Positions 21,757-34,653 of a DNA stretch of 64,000 nucleotides are shown piece by piece. Position 1 is the stretch's first letter; each line of letters starts with the position of its first letter. Source of the DNA: Phyto melanocephala (taxonomy: Eukaryota; Arthropoda; Insecta; Diptera; Rhinophoridae). The notes under the pieces were generated by a model. That model saw only the letters and a program-made list of their open reading frames with translations. It did no database searches and was not told where the DNA came from. The DNA lies in assembly GCA_941918925.1 (NCBI GenBank), contig OW799234.1, positions 114,179,128 through 114,243,127 on the forward strand, read 5' to 3'. A program made the position numbers and the translations under genes.

Positions 21757-22349
21757 GTTGCCACATGCAAGTGCAAGTGAAAAAAACCAATGCACTAACA
21801 CTTTTTTACTAACACAACTACACTTTGGCAACCTTCGACTCAGCTTGAGAAGAAATTTTTAAGCAAGTAAAAATTTTACAGTTACGGCAAGTAAAGTGAC
21901 AAGCCCAAAAACAGTGTTGTCTAATACTGAGTTTTTTGTTAACCCACTAATATATCATACAATTGTGGTAAATAATTCAGCTAATTTTTTGAATAAATAT
22001 GTATTGATGTATATGAAGAATATTACGAAAAATTACAAATATTCATTTAAAATGTAAGTTTTAATATAAATATCAATTTTTAATAAAAAAAATATATTAA
22101 AAAGTTATATGTCTAAAGATAACGTTCAATAGTGGCTATTGACAACACTTAATTACCAATTGAAGCAGCGCTATGTTTTAAATTTGTTTGAAGTTTATTT
22201 GTTGACGACATTTAAAAAATGAACTTGCACTGTGCTGTGTAGCCACTCAAATAATTTTTGTGTTTTTTTTGGGATTTTTCCTGATTTTCGTTAGTTAAAC
22301 GTATACACTACTTGCAAGTAAATACTTGCTTGTGGCAACGTAGGGTAAT
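21757..22349 (+). mobile_element. dispersed TIR element, about 590 bp
   Basis: The left end CCGTTGCCACATGCAAGT and the right end, reversed (CCCTACGTTGCCACAAGCAA), form imperfect inverted repeats rich in CAAGT motifs. A second, truncated, inverse copy lies at 5732-6236. No frame of interest; non-autonomous. Confidence 0.7.
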
Positions 22350-25300
22350 CTCAATTAATGAAAACTTCTTATGCATGTGCAATTTTGTGTCTATCCCATA
22401 AAAAAAATAATTTAAGGAAAGTAATTTATAAATATTTGTTAATTATAAGTCAAAAGTAATTCATTATTATTATCATGTCAAGATTCATAAAATGTTTTTG
22501 AAGAACTGGAGGGGTGGGTGGAGGATGGTAAACAAATAATATCTTTCAATTCTTCCGCGGTTATTGATTTAGTGGCTGTTAATATTGGAAACAATCGAGT
22601 TATAAATTAGTATTTATTTGAGCTTTTTATTTTTAACTTAATTCTTAACCATTTTATTCTGGCCTAAGTTCATTTTATTATTATTAAACTCCCTAAAAAA
22701 CTTTAAAATTAGATTGCAAACATTTAAGGATATTGAAAAAATTTTTTGATATAAGACGAGTGGAATACATTTTCGTTTTCATACTTCATACTTCATACAC
22801 ACTGTTTATCGGTATAGTCATATGTAATTTAAAACTACTATTTATGTTAGAATTTACTAAAATTAGAAAATGGGAATCATAGCAATTATTTCTAAATCTT
22901 TATAGCTTCCTTATCAAATGACTAGATCGGCTGGCAGTATTGAAAGCATAGTTGTTTTTTCCATTTTTTAATAGTATGTACTATCAAGGCGATAGACACC
23001 GACCAATTAATGTCAAATACACTATACTCGGCTTATTATACTATTAATTGTCAATTTATAATATTCTCGCAATTAAAGACCTTTATTGAGCTCAATTTAC
23101 AATAAAAAAAATTACTTATAATTTGAGCAATATATACTTTATTGTTTCACTTATTGACCCAAACTCGAAATACAACTCTTGAGAAGTATGTTCAGTGAGA
23201 AGAAAATTCTATAAGTGACATTTCTTATGTCAAACAAATAAATATACAAAAAATAAAAACTAAGAAAATAAAAAAATGGTTGATGGAAATTTTAATAAAA
23301 TGTTTAAATAAATTCAAATACATATATATAGATAGAAATATAAATAATTGTATATATATTTTATGAACAGGAAAAAGACTCAAGAGAAGGCATTATTTGA
23401 TTTTGTATAAGTACATCGTTTTTTTACAGCTATCAAATGCTAATGGAGTAAGATAAATTGAGTATGTGTGAACACTTATTTTAATTGCTCAATCAACACT
23501 AAATTGAAACAAAAATATCTGTCTGAACAGGGTATAGGATAAATTTCAAAATTTAATTTTAAAATAATTTAGGAAGTTTAATAAAAAGAAAATAAACTTA
23601 AGGCATGTTAAAAAAAATTTACAATATACTTGGAAAGAATCTAATATTTCCATATATTTTTGGCGTTTCACTTTAAGGTGAAATATTTAAATTGTGTAAT
23701 TTAAAATTATCTAGAGCAGTTTTATGAAATAGTTAAGGTTTATTTTTTTTTAGAAATTTCATCAATGTATAACGGTAATATTTTTATAATTTCGTAAAAA
23801 ACACATGTTACCGCGTTGTCGTTGCAATCTAAAAACTAACTAATAAACCAAATTTGACTCAGAATACTTTTATAATTAACACTAAACGAATTCCATACAA
23901 CATTGAAATAACAACCATTCATTAATTAATTAATTTTTGACAACAACATGTAAATAACATTAAATTTAGCTTAAAGTAATATATTGTAAAGAAACTGATA
24001 CATCAAGTTTTTAAACTTAGACCACTTTCAAAATTAAGACGACAACTTATATGTATGTAACTGTTTTATGTTTTTAATACTTACATGAACCGTACAGTTG
24101 TCCGTACAACTGAATATCAAAGATTTTTTTTGGTGTTAACAACCTGATATTAAAGTATAATGCTCTTTTGTCACAAAATATGAAATATTTTGCTCCAAGA
24201 GTCGAAGGTCTCTAGAATAAATGAACATGGCAACCGCTTTGTAAGGCAACACAAATAATTGAAACATTTTAACATAAGTAAGTAGTTATAGCAATACTTT
24301 CTTAGCAAAATTTAAATGATTTTTTCCAAGCTTTAATTTTCTAATCATAGGATTGTAACATTAGGGTGGTATAAACTGAGGTCTAGTGGGTAAATACTGG
24401 AAGAAGGTACTCGTGGCCATTGGATAAAAACAATTTATCAAGACAAAAAATTATATTTATTATTATCCGACTGTAAATTCTGATGGTGTAATAAAAAATG
24501 AAAAGAGACGAAACCTGTGTTCAACAATAGAAGCATTTTTTCAAGTTTGCAGTTCAAAAATCCTTTATATTCGAGAATGTACGACAGAGAAATGTATGAG
24601 TTGGTCCATTTAATTTTTCGCTTACATTTATAATGTTTTTGTATAGTTTTTTTTTTAGCACCAATGCGTATTAATAATATTGCTTGCACTGTTAGCTCTC
24701 TTACGTCCGAGTTACATTAACTTTCTCTTGTTCTGTAATTGCTGCTACCAAAAATAAACAAAAGAAATCATGTTGTTGTTCGTTTGTTTTGTATAAGATT
24801 CAAATAATTCACAAAAGCACAGAGACGTACCTATATAAGTATATGTTTTCACATTTTCCTTAAAGTTCCGTTAAAATGGCAATTGAAAAGTTTATAAAGA
24901 AAATTAAACATAATGAATTCGGAGATAATAAGAAATGTGGAAAATGGTTAAGAACTATTCAAATCAATCATAGTGATACATTGCTTTTATGAATCATATG
25001 AATAAACACACATTGCAAGCAGTGACATGCATGTATTAACAACAGTCTCAATGATATTAATCATGCATTAGCGTCATTCATTTAATTAATGTTAATTGCT
25101 TGCTTAACATTCGTTTTAGAAAATGCAAAATTATACCGTTTGATTTGTAATCAAACAGGTCTCTGGTGTATGCCATATTTGTTTGCTTATTACGTGTTAC
25201 GCTTTAGTGTTACTTGAAATTTTATTGTATTAACAATGCACACCCTCAACATTGTTGTTAAGGATAAATGTATGTAAATGCTCATCATATTTTGTATTAT

Positions 25301-25587
25301 TCTTAAAGGTTAATAATGACGATTTTATTACAAAAGTTATAAATAATGTTAATATTTCGCATAATGCTTGTTTGTAACGGCACAGGCATTAGTTTAATAA
25401 TCTGACCTTTTAAATATGCAACATTTTTTACCCTATCTACTTAGTTGCTGTTTAATCGTTGAGCTGAAGGACGTGTCATTTCAGAGTGCGGAAGAATTAA
25501 AATTTTTTTTAAACAAAGAAAGAAAAAAAAAAGGAATGAAAGGACTTTGGTTTTTCTGTTTTTACCTGAGTAATTTTTAGTATAATT
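22350..25587. other. long non-coding stretch with one possible ribozyme relic
   Basis: No gene is seen in over 3 kb. At 22755-22814 the minus strand resembles the hammerhead-bearing repeat of 41.6 and 42.2 kb. It keeps ACCGAT, CGAAAATGTATTCCACTCG and flanking AT-rich similarity, but the CTGATGA core is altered. The remaining sequence is AT-rich with (AT/TA)-biased microsatellite-like tracts. Confidence 0.4.
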
Positions 25588-25884
25588 TTGGATTTTATTG
25601 TGTGTATCTGTTGTTTCGCACCTGGCTGTTGGGAATTGTGTGTGTTCACACATGGTGTATTTGGAGTAATGTCACTTGGTATAAAGGCCCGTGATAATTC
25701 TGATGGTAAGATCCGGAGTAAGGAGAGGGAAAGGGCTAATAAAGCTCGGAGAATGGGTTCCATGACTATCCTGTCCAATGACGAAATGGCTTTGTTGCAT
25801 AAAAGTGGGAGTAATAGAAAGAATGGTGCTAAGAGGGAAAAAGGTTCTGTTAGTGGCGCTGATTATGGTCCATTGATGGGATAA
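25588..25884 (+). pseudogene. possible upstream part of an R1-like LINE ORF1
   Basis: This open frame of 98 codons immediately precedes the recognisable ORF1 segment and shares its raised GC and purine content. It has a basic run (KIRSKERERANKARRMGSM) compatible with a Gag N-terminus. No firm motif is present, so it is assigned by context only. A stop at 25882 and a broken 120-bp gap separate it from the next segment. Confidence 0.4.
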
Positions 25885-26005
25885 AGAATATTACAACGGA
25901 GTTGTTAAGGATTTTAATAAATGGTAGTATGTTTAAGAATGTGCGAGTTTGTGGTTGAATGTATTCGACTATACGAGAGGATGATTTATCGGTTGATGGT
26001 GGAGC

Positions 26006-26578
26006 ATGAGTGAAATGTTAAGGGCGTATGAGAAGGGCTGTGTATGTGCAGGTAGGCCGAGAGTTGTGTCTGTTCCAAAGGAGCCGGCACCTAAGCCTGT
26101 GGAAACATGGTCGGTGGTTGTACGCAGTAGGAATACTAAGGAAACCCCTGAGGATGTTGTAACTAAGGTAGATGAGGAGCGTGGACCTGCCGTTGGAGTA
26201 AGGGTGCATGAAGTGACCCCTATTAAGGGAAAGGGTGCCGTTATTAGGACGCCATCTGTGGTTGAAAGGAATAAGATTGCTAGTAATGTGCGTTTTGATG
26301 AGGTGGGCTTGGAGGTGAGTATAAATGAGACCAGAGGACCCAGGCCGGTGGTTCAAGAAGTTAAATCATTGATCAGTTCGAATAAATTTATGGAGGAGCT
26401 CTATGGAAAGAATTTGGAGGATGTGATGTCGCATGGTGCTTTTGTGAAGAATGTTAGGCTCGTTACTCCGCAGTGTGATGTTGGTAATGATATATCTCGG
26501 AACGTGATTATTGACATAGCTGATGGTATCTCTATTGTGCCTATTAATGAATTTGCTGCAATGGGTATCGATGATTAG
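26006..26578 (+). pseudogene. R1-like non-LTR retrotransposon ORF1 (Gag) fragment
   Basis: The 190-codon frame contains ETWSVVVRSRN, DEERGPAVGVRVHEVTPIKG and GAVIRTPSVVERNKIASN. These are characteristic of the ORF1 nucleic-acid-binding region of R1/LOA-type LINEs, ahead of the CCHC knuckles. The CCHC knuckles are absent, and the frame ends in TAG at 26576-26578. Immediately after the stop the sequence becomes ORF2, so ORF1's end and most of ORF2 have been lost. Higher GC than the surroundings suggests a relatively recent arrival. Confidence 0.75.
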
Positions 26579-26870
26579 AATGAACGTATTCTTAGCTTGG
26601 TGAGTAAGTTAAATGATGTCTTTATGGGAAGGAGCCGTAGGAGCAATCTACGTACCATGAGGTGGTGGACTGAGGAACTATAGATAGAGAGGAGAATTTC
26701 AAGAAGCTTGAAGAGGCATTTTCCGAGAGCTAGGGCGAATGGTGTTGCAGATGTAGATCGTCATAGTGTGGCTTATATGGAAAAGTTGCGTCAGTATAAG
26801 AATACAATTGTAAGAGTTAAGGAAGCGGAGTAGAGGTAGTTTGTTGAAAATAATATGGGGGCGAGTGTAT
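26579..26870 (+). pseudogene. R1-like LINE ORF2 linker fragment (after the endonuclease)
   Basis: Across stops the plus strand reads SRRSNLRTMRWWTEEL, then RARANGVADVDRH, YMEKLRQYKNTIVRVKEAE and a final FVENNMG. In R1-type ORF2 proteins a WW.TEEL motif, a basic region with R.YK..IR.AK and a W..F.....NPWG motif lie between the endonuclease and the reverse transcriptase. The element therefore retains parts of ORF1 and this linker only, brought together by an internal deletion at about 26579. Confidence 0.75.
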
Positions 26871-28708
26871 AGTGTCTGCAGAAGTAAAGGTCGACATGTT
26901 GATATATGTGATCTAAGGGTTGGGTGATTTTGTTTTGTGTCTTGTGCCGTTCCAAATAGGTCTGTAAAACTATTTGTTGATGTATAAAGAATGATTAGTT
27001 TTCTACACGTTTTGCCTTGTCAAACAGTTAAGTCGTTTATAAGATCAGCCACTGAGTTGCCTTATAATTTTATGCAGTTTATCTAAAGTCTGTCTACTTT
27101 ATTTAAAAACCAAAAAGTATTTAAATACTTTTTGAATGATATTTTAAATTTTTACAGAATAGTAACGTAGTTTCTGCTATGAGTACTCCTAAATAAAATA
27201 TACTAGACCATCCCAGAAAAACGCATAATGCGCTTTGACATTGTGAATATAGAAATCCAAATTACCACAGCTTTAACCAACTAAAACCAAGGCTGCTATA
27301 AACTCCCTAATATTTAAGAACGCCACTAAAACTGTGCCTGTATTTGAGCACAAAGGCAGTAACAAAATTTATTTACACAAGAAAAAACTAAAACAAAGTG
27401 CTTTACTTTAGTTGACAAGTTGTGTGCCAAACGAATTCTTTTATTATATTAACTACGAGTAGTTAAGTATACGAATAGTTTTAGTATAACTGCGGCAGTT
27501 TATTTGAAATGCTAATTTACTAACTAAATATTTCTGAAACCAAACCATTCATTTTAGTTATTGTGGCACAATTTAATACTAGAAGTGGAGAGAAGGCAGA
27601 TGCAGAAACAAATGAAAAAAAAAAAAAAAGACAAAAAACAAAAGACAATTGCCATTGAGTTTTATGTGATTTTGTAGGCAAAAGTTTTGCCCATAAATTA
27701 AAGAACTTTTTCATATGTGGCATAACAATAATATGTAGATATATATGTAACGTAAGTATAATATTGCAGAAACAAATATTGGTAAGATTTCCAACAAAAA
27801 AAAAAAATAAAACCAGTTTTTTTTTTTTTATATTTAATCATTAAGAAAATTAAGTTTAATTTTGTTAAATTTTATGTTAATTTTTTAATACAATAAATGA
27901 AAATCTGTTAGTCACTGAAGAGATACCAGTTTCTAAACTTTGCATACCTTAAAGTACACAGACAAAAATATTGCTATTGTTGCTATTTTTATGTGTCGTC
28001 TCTTTATTTCATATTCAAAACGCCTTTTATTTAATATCAGACAATGTTGTTCGTACAAATGTTCTGACAGCGCTGTTTGAACAAGAACAAAATATCGACA
28101 ACAGCCGTCCACAACAGGCAAATTCATGTGCGCACAAAAATTTTTTCGTTGTTCGAACAAATCGGTGGCTGGAGCGGACCGTACGTTATGTCTACAACCT
28201 CCTACCGGGGTATGTTGTTCAAGTAAGATATCTAATTGAAATTTTAAATATGCTCCTTAAATATTGTCTTTTGTCACCTAAAAGACCAATATTTGAAGAA
28301 AAAAATTTTGGATAAAATTTAATAAAATTTTTGGAAACTTACCCTGCACCATATAAAGAACATACCTGGGTAAGCACAGATCTATTCACTATATTTTTTA
28401 GTAGAAATTCAGAATCCGAATCAGCCCAAAATATTGGAACTGTTAGCTAAAGCTCAATAACCACAACGCTGTTTATTTACTTCACATCGTTTTTTCCTGA
28501 AAAATTCTTTTAGTAACAAGGATATTTTCAGATTAATTAACGATAAATATCTCTTAAAATGCTGCCTATAATATTATAATAACTAGGGCACGAGTAGAAT
28601 ATATATATATTGGGATCATTAAAAACTGGATGCCTCGAATCCATCCAACGATTTGAAAACGAGTCGGATATTCCGTATAAAAAACAGACAGCTCTATTTC
28701 ATCGTTAA
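26871..28708. other. non-coding, no feature recognised
   Basis: Short open frames exist (27971-28315, 27933-28160) but they are antiparallel shadows without motifs. No repeat boundary could be supported. Confidence 0.45.
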
Positions 28709-28818
28709 TAAATTTACGAAAATTCTTAAATTTACGGAAATTCTTAAATTTACGGAAATTCTTAAATTTACGGAAATTCTTAAATTTACGGAAATTCTTA
28801 AATTTACGGAAATTCCTA
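28709..28818. repeat. 18-bp minisatellite, about 6 copies
   Basis: The unit AAATTTACGGAAATTCTT is repeated in tandem with very little divergence; the first unit has ACGAAAATTC and the last ends AATTCCTAAAC. Confidence 0.9.
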
Positions 28819-30096
28819 AACTTCCCTAAACATTTTTAATATAAAGTTTTTTTAATAAAATCGGTTTATTTGTTCGGGAAAGTCTGATTTTTTGTGGTAA
28901 AATATTTCCATTAAAAATACCGACATAAATAAAAAAGTCGATTTTTAATTCTTTGTTAGTTAGAGTGTTTTGCGATTTATATAACGACACAAATACGTAT
29001 TTGCCCTTAAAAAAATAATGTTCTAGATAAATCGAATACAGCTTGGTTTATTGCATTTAACATCAACTAATATTTAAAAAAAAGTCCTTTTTATGGGTAA
29101 AATATATATAAACTTTTTCAAACTATTGTAGACATGTTTTCGCTGTCAAATCTGTGGATACCAAATGTGACTCACTATTTTCGATAATCAAGTATTTTAT
29201 TTATAGGTAAGCAGTTTATTGGGTTCATCTAGTTTTGTTGTAAAGAAATTTTATTTTACATGTAAATAGCTAGATCTTCATTCTTTTTGGCAATCCGGCA
29301 TACATAAAGCTGCTTAGTTTTTGTTGTGATTTGCAGTATACAGTACAGTAGATTGTTGTCTTTTCGTATTTTACATACTTGGATGTTTAACGAAATATAA
29401 TAAATAAATATATATTTAAGTGTAAATATTTCTTTTAAAAATAAATAAATATATAAAATTTATATAATTTTCGATAAACTAAAAAAAAAGAGTTATAAAA
29501 AATTTTGTATATAAATAATATAATTTTGTACAATAGTCGAAATGTTTATATGATTCCAAAAATATCAAATGAATCTAATAAAGTTACTGGAGTTATTGCA
29601 AATTATGGTAATGAGACCATGTACTTTATGTGCTTAAATCATCTGCTTTTTCTTTAAATAATTATTTCACTAAAAGTACAAATTAAACACGGCATTTAAT
29701 TGTCAATTATATTAGCATTAATGATGACAGCAGCTTTAAAAATAGTAGCAACATCACAATAAACAGATTACCAGACAGACAATGTAATGACATTTTTTAA
29801 AGAAGTACATATTTTTATACATAATCATTTTTGATATGCTTGAGGAAGATATTAACCACAAAAACTTGAATGCTTTCTCACCTTATTACAAACATTTTAT
29901 AGCTGATACTTTAAACAAACAATAATAAACATGTTAAATGCTGTCATTAGTAGTAAAATAGAATTGTAAGTGACATTATCAGGTAACGGCTGTTCGCCCG
30001 GAAGGTATACTTTTTGGTTTAGCCACCATTTTGGAAAACATTAGTGTTGACAGTTTATATTTGGCAGTCGTTAAGTAGAGACGTGGCAAATTTATT
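28819..30096. other. non-coding; right edge is the mariner 5' flank
   Basis: Nothing is recognised until about 29985, where a higher-GC leader of the following mariner-like element starts. Confidence 0.45.
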
Positions 30097-31080
30097 ATGG
30101 AAAAATACTCGGTAAATAAACGTGTTTTAATCGTTAAAACATTTTATCAAAATCAATCATCGATTACTGTGACGATGGGAAAGTTACGTGAAATTTTTGG
30201 GAGAAACAACGTGCCAACAAGACACACTATTTATCGTGTAGTGAATGATTTAGAGGAAAGAGGGACTGTAGCTGATAGGCCATATGGACCACAACGTACT
30301 GCAAGATCGGCTGAAAACATTACTGTTGTTCAAGAAAGCGTTCAAAACAATCCATTATTCTCAATTTGACGCCGTGCTCATGAGCTTGGTCTTCAAAGAA
30401 CATCTTTGGCCACAATTTTGCACAAAGATTTGCATTTGTTTCCATTTAAGATTCAGTTGACACAATAACTTCTGCCAAAAGACCATTTACGCCGCCGTAC
30501 ATATGCCAATAGGATGTTACAGGTCGCCCATGACAATCCCCATTTTCATGAAAAAATCATAACGAGTGACGAGGCACATTTTCAAATTATTCATCAGTCA
30601 CCTTTGCATTCGGTAAAAGTGACAGCGTGGTGTGCAATTTGGTCAAAAGGGGTATCATTGAACCTTACTTCTTTGAAACTGAAAACTGCGTAACGGTAAC
30701 TGTCAATGGGAAGTGATATCGTGATATGATTGAAAACTTTTTAACGCCAAAACTGCATACTTTGGTCTTGACTAACATGTGGTTTCAACAAGACGGTGCC
30801 ACATAGCATACAGCCAGGATTACAATGGAATTACTGCAAGACCTCTTTCCACATAAAGTTCTTTCAAGGAATGGTGATGTTGATTGGCCTGTATGGTCGC
30901 TTGATGTGACTGCTTGATAAAATTAATGAAATACTGCGTGAAGTGTTTAAGAATGTAATGAGAAATGCGATCAATAGGGCTTGAATTTGATTTTCCTCTC
31001 AAGCTACAAATATGAAATATAAGAAGTTTTTGTCTCTCCTGTAAAATTTGCTGTAAAGAAGTAAGCAGGCTCCACATTAA
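30097..31080 (+). pseudogene. Tc1/mariner-like transposase, full span but broken
   Basis: The N-terminal frame (30097-30369) has the paired helix-turn-helix region: KRVLIVKTFYQNQSSI, FGRNNVPTRHTIYRVVNDLE and TARSAENITVVQESVQ. It is stopped by TGA at 30367, after which translation still gives RRAHELGLQRTSLATIL, IITSDEAHFQI (first Asp) and WFQQDGAT-like sequence near 30780 (second Asp). Several stops and frameshifts follow. The element once spanned a complete transposase and is now inactive. Terminal repeats were not defined. Confidence 0.85.
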
Positions 31081-32496
31081 GCCGACGATATGATTCTTTT
31101 TAATTAAATATTTGTATTTAGTAGTCGCGGCTGTATACTTTTTAATATGTTTACTTTTTATTCTTTTTTAAATTTCTTACTACCGAAACAACATTTTCTA
31201 AGGAAAAGTTGTTAATGGGGTGGATGGGTTACTTCCCTTAGCTCCATTCAAAGGGTCTTGAAGCAGGACGATTATTAGTTACATATATACAGTAATAGGG
31301 TTTAGGAAGAAAATCATATACGTTTGTATGGAAACTTTTTTTGCAATTTCCCAACAAATTTATATAAAAATAATTTTTTATACCCTTTTGTACTTTATTC
31401 GACTATGTAATGCCATTTTTCCTAAATTAAGAAAAAGTAATATGTCTTTAGTGCTGTATATGTATGTACAAATGTATCTCTAAAAAAGAACTCATACTTT
31501 TAAGTGACTTTTTTAAAACTGTCTCACAAAAGCATTATATATGATGAGAAGTATCTTAGGGTAATTTAAAATTAGGTTGTTGCTGTAAACATTTTAATAA
31601 TGTAACCATAAACCATGGTAAAATACATTCATACATACATAAGTATATTTTTTAAATAAAAAATTTTCATTATTTTTTAAAGCATTATTTTAAATATTTA
31701 AAATGTATAAAAATATGCTCATGCATATAATAAAAAAAATTAATTTTTTATACTTGTTCATATTTTAAGTCGTTTCTAAGGACAACAAAAACTTCTTAAT
31801 CCGTATAAGTTTCAAATGTGAAAATAAATTTAAAGTCTGCTGTCCTTGTAACATATTGTACAAAATTGTTGTTGTTATTGTCGTCGTTGCTCTTCTTTTA
31901 TTTATTATACTTGTTGTACTATAAGGTATTCGTAGGAACTAATGGTACTTAGTCGTAAATATTTTATCTCTAGGCTTCTTAAAAAAAAACATAAATAAAT
32001 GTGCAAGTAAACGGAAGGGAATTATTGAATAAGTTATTAAAAGTTTTTGCTCTCGCAGCTTTGTATTAAAGCATTTAATAAATATGTATATAAAGTTAAA
32101 ATGGGGAAAACCTTATTATTTCAATATTTCTTTTTCTAGTAAATTTAATAAAAAATATTTAATCTTACTAACAAACTTTATAAGACAATTTTTAGCTCTA
32201 CAAATTACTCCAAAAAAAAAATATATTCCGCGAATTTTTTTTTCGTTATGTTGTTATTGCACACATTGTCGCAGTTTTAACAAATAGACAAACGAACTAA
32301 CGGCCTAATACCCCTTTTACACATACTCACACCTTAGAGGAATGCATGAAAGATGCTGAAAATTAAAAAAAAAAAACTTGTTTACATTTGCAACATCTTT
32401 CATCTGTCATAATATTTAGTTTTATGTGTATGCGTCAATATAAATTAAATAAAAAAAATTCTACAATAATTGGAATAGGTATTGCCCTTGCACAGC
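31081..32496. other. non-coding, no feature recognised
   Basis: AT-rich; only short random frames. Confidence 0.5.
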
Positions 32497-33555
32497 AAGA
32501 GTGCACACGCTACAAAAGTAGACCGATAGGGACAGCAAACGACGCCATATTTTTTGCCGCTCTTTTGAAATTTCTCTTCAGTAAGGTTTGCTATTTCATG
32601 ATGGAAAGATAAACGAGCCAACAACGAGTCGAAATTATTAAAATTTTCTACCGAAATTCATCAGGGGCCTCAACGTTAAGAGCGCTACGTTCAATTTATG
32701 GTCGTCATAATCGTCCTACCAGATCAACAATTGAGCTTCTATTGGAAAAATTTGAATCCACAGGCACAGTACAAAATGTTCCCGTGCCAGTGAGACAAAG
32801 AAGTGCCCTTAGTGTCGAGAATATTGCTGCCGCTGAGACTTCAGTTAAAGAAAGCCCTAATGTGTCTCTCACACGTCGTTCTCAAGCGTTGGGCATCTCT
32901 GTGACGTCGTTGTGGCGAATTTCGCCAATCCACACGTACTCCATGAGTCATCATTGCATCAGGAAAAAATTAGGGTTGGTGTGGTTTACGGGTCATTGGG
33001 CCGTACTTCTTCCGTGATGATCAAGACCGGCACGTTACTGTGAATAGGAATCGCTGCCGTTCAATGATAAGAGAATATTTTTGGCCCCAATTGGATGATG
33101 TGGACTTGGAGGACATGTGGTTCCAACAGAATGGCGCCATAAGCCACACAGCGAATGTCACAATAAATTTATTGGAAACCAAGTTTGGAGAAGGTGTTAT
33201 TTCATGAAATGGTCCAGTCGATTGGCTGCCTCGGTCGTGCGAATTGACGCCGTTAGACTATTTCCTGTGGGGCTACGTCAAGTCTATGGTCTATGCCAAC
33301 AAGCCAGCGACGATAGATGAACTTCGTACGAATATCGAACGTGAAATTGCAGCAGTATCGCCCGATTTATGCTTGAAAACTGTAGAAAATTGGGTCCAGC
33401 GTCTGCACTTCTGCTAGCGTGTCCGTGGTGGCCATGCAAAATAAATCGAGTTTCAAACACAATGGCATCAAACGTACTTTCACAGAAATAAAGTATTTCA
33501 TTGATATTCAAAACAGTTTTTTTTTATTTAAAAAAAAACTTTTGTAGCACTCTTA
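32497..33555 (+). mobile_element. mariner-like element with imperfect TIRs
   Basis: The left end carries AAGAGTGCACACGCTACAAA and the right end, reversed, TAAGAGTGCTACAAAAG; a 4-5 bp indel separates the two. The element is about 1.06 kb and encloses the transposase relic at 32601-33510. Confidence 0.6.
32601..33510 (+). pseudogene. mariner-like transposase with lost first Asp and Asp-to-Asn second site
   Basis: It starts ATG-Glu-Arg-TAA, a premature stop at the fourth codon. It continues TSQQRVEIIKIFYRNSSGA, LRSIYGRHNRPTRSTIELL and ENIAAAETSVKESPNVSL (helix-turn-helix region), then RRSQALGISVTSLWRI. A deletion removes the DEAHF block. The sequence resumes at FFRDDQDRHVTVNRNRCRSM, then MWFQQNGAISHTANVTI, where the usual Asp of FQQDGA is Asn, and ELTPLDYFLWGYVKSMVY near the C-terminus. 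Inactive on three independent counts. Confidence 0.9.
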
Positions 33556-33960
33556 TTAAAAACCCCTTTATAAAATAAAATAATTCTTTATTTTAAAGAA
33601 ATTTAAACCTAAATTTACTTAAACTGTTCAGTCCCTCTTATTGTATATATTTTTTGTCTTTTTGTTTATAGTGATGATATATATTTATTTACAGCTAACT
33701 TTCTTTTTTCTAGTGAAGACACACAAAAAATAATCAAAAGAAGTTAAGTGTAACAAAATAAACTATGAACATCTTTAAAAGATATAGAAACATGTTGATA
33801 CACAAACCTGTACAATTCATATTTTTTCAATAAATATTTTTCATAGGAATTTAGGATAGTGTTAAGAGCATTTTAACGTAAATTTTAGTATTTGAATTTA
33901 AATGAAATAACTTGTTGTTGCTTCTGTAATTGTAAAGTAGTCCCATTTCTGAATAATTGC
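33556..33960. other. non-coding, no feature recognised
   Basis: AT-rich spacer. Confidence 0.5.
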
Positions 33961-34653
33961 ACAGTACAACATTTTTCAGTTAATTGATTGCCAACTCAAT
34001 TCTGTTAACTGTATGTGAAATTAGACCCAAAAAGAAGAATTTCTGCATCATTCGCTTTGTCTTCTTACCTGCGATTTGAAGTTAGTATCGATTTGAAGTT
34101 AGTACTATCGTATAGGGGAATTTATCACGTTTTAGGCCCTGTTGTTTGACATACATTTACTCAATTGCGAATAAAAGCGAAACGCGTGCATCGATTTTTA
34201 TGATCTTTGTCTCATTTTGCTCATAGGTTATGTGACTTTGCGAAAAAATAACTAGACTTGAAACTTTTTTCCATTTTGGATTTTTTATGTATTTAAAAAA
34301 AAAAAAATTTAAATTTTTAGGCAAAAAATAATTTTTTCCCTTCATACATTCATTTTTAACTTCGAAAGTGTTACTTGTATAGGAAAACAATATATGAACA
34401 GATTAAGGGAATTGTAATTCTTAATTTTTTAAAATTTATTTCAACTAAATTGGGCTAGTGGTTGTCGAGCTATGTCAAACAACAGGGCCTAAAACGTGAT
34501 AAATTCCCCTATACGATAGTACTAACTTCAAATCGATACTAACTTCAAATCGCAGGTAAGAAGACAAAACGAATGATGCAGAAATTCTTCTTTTTGGGTC
34601 TCATTTCACATACAGTTAACAGAATTGAGTTGGCAAATCATGTGTTGTACTGT
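33961..34653. mobile_element. foldback-type element with about 190-bp inverted arms
   Basis: The left arm (33961-34152) and right arm (34472-34653) are nearly perfect inverted copies. Landmarks are CCAACTCAATTCTGTTAACT, GACCCAAAAAGAAGAATTTC, and twin GATTTGAAGTTAGTA units followed by TCGTATAGGGGAATTTATCA. The 320-bp centre is AT-rich with no recognised frame. Arm similarity is high, so the insertion is probably young. No superfamily could be assigned. Confidence 0.85.

Noticed and set aside
26018..26356. 112-codon minus-strand frame
   Set aside because: Antisense shadow of the LINE ORF1 segment, which carries recognisable Gag motifs.
28709..28818. CRISPR-like array
   Set aside because: The 18-bp units are contiguous without spacers, so this is a minisatellite.
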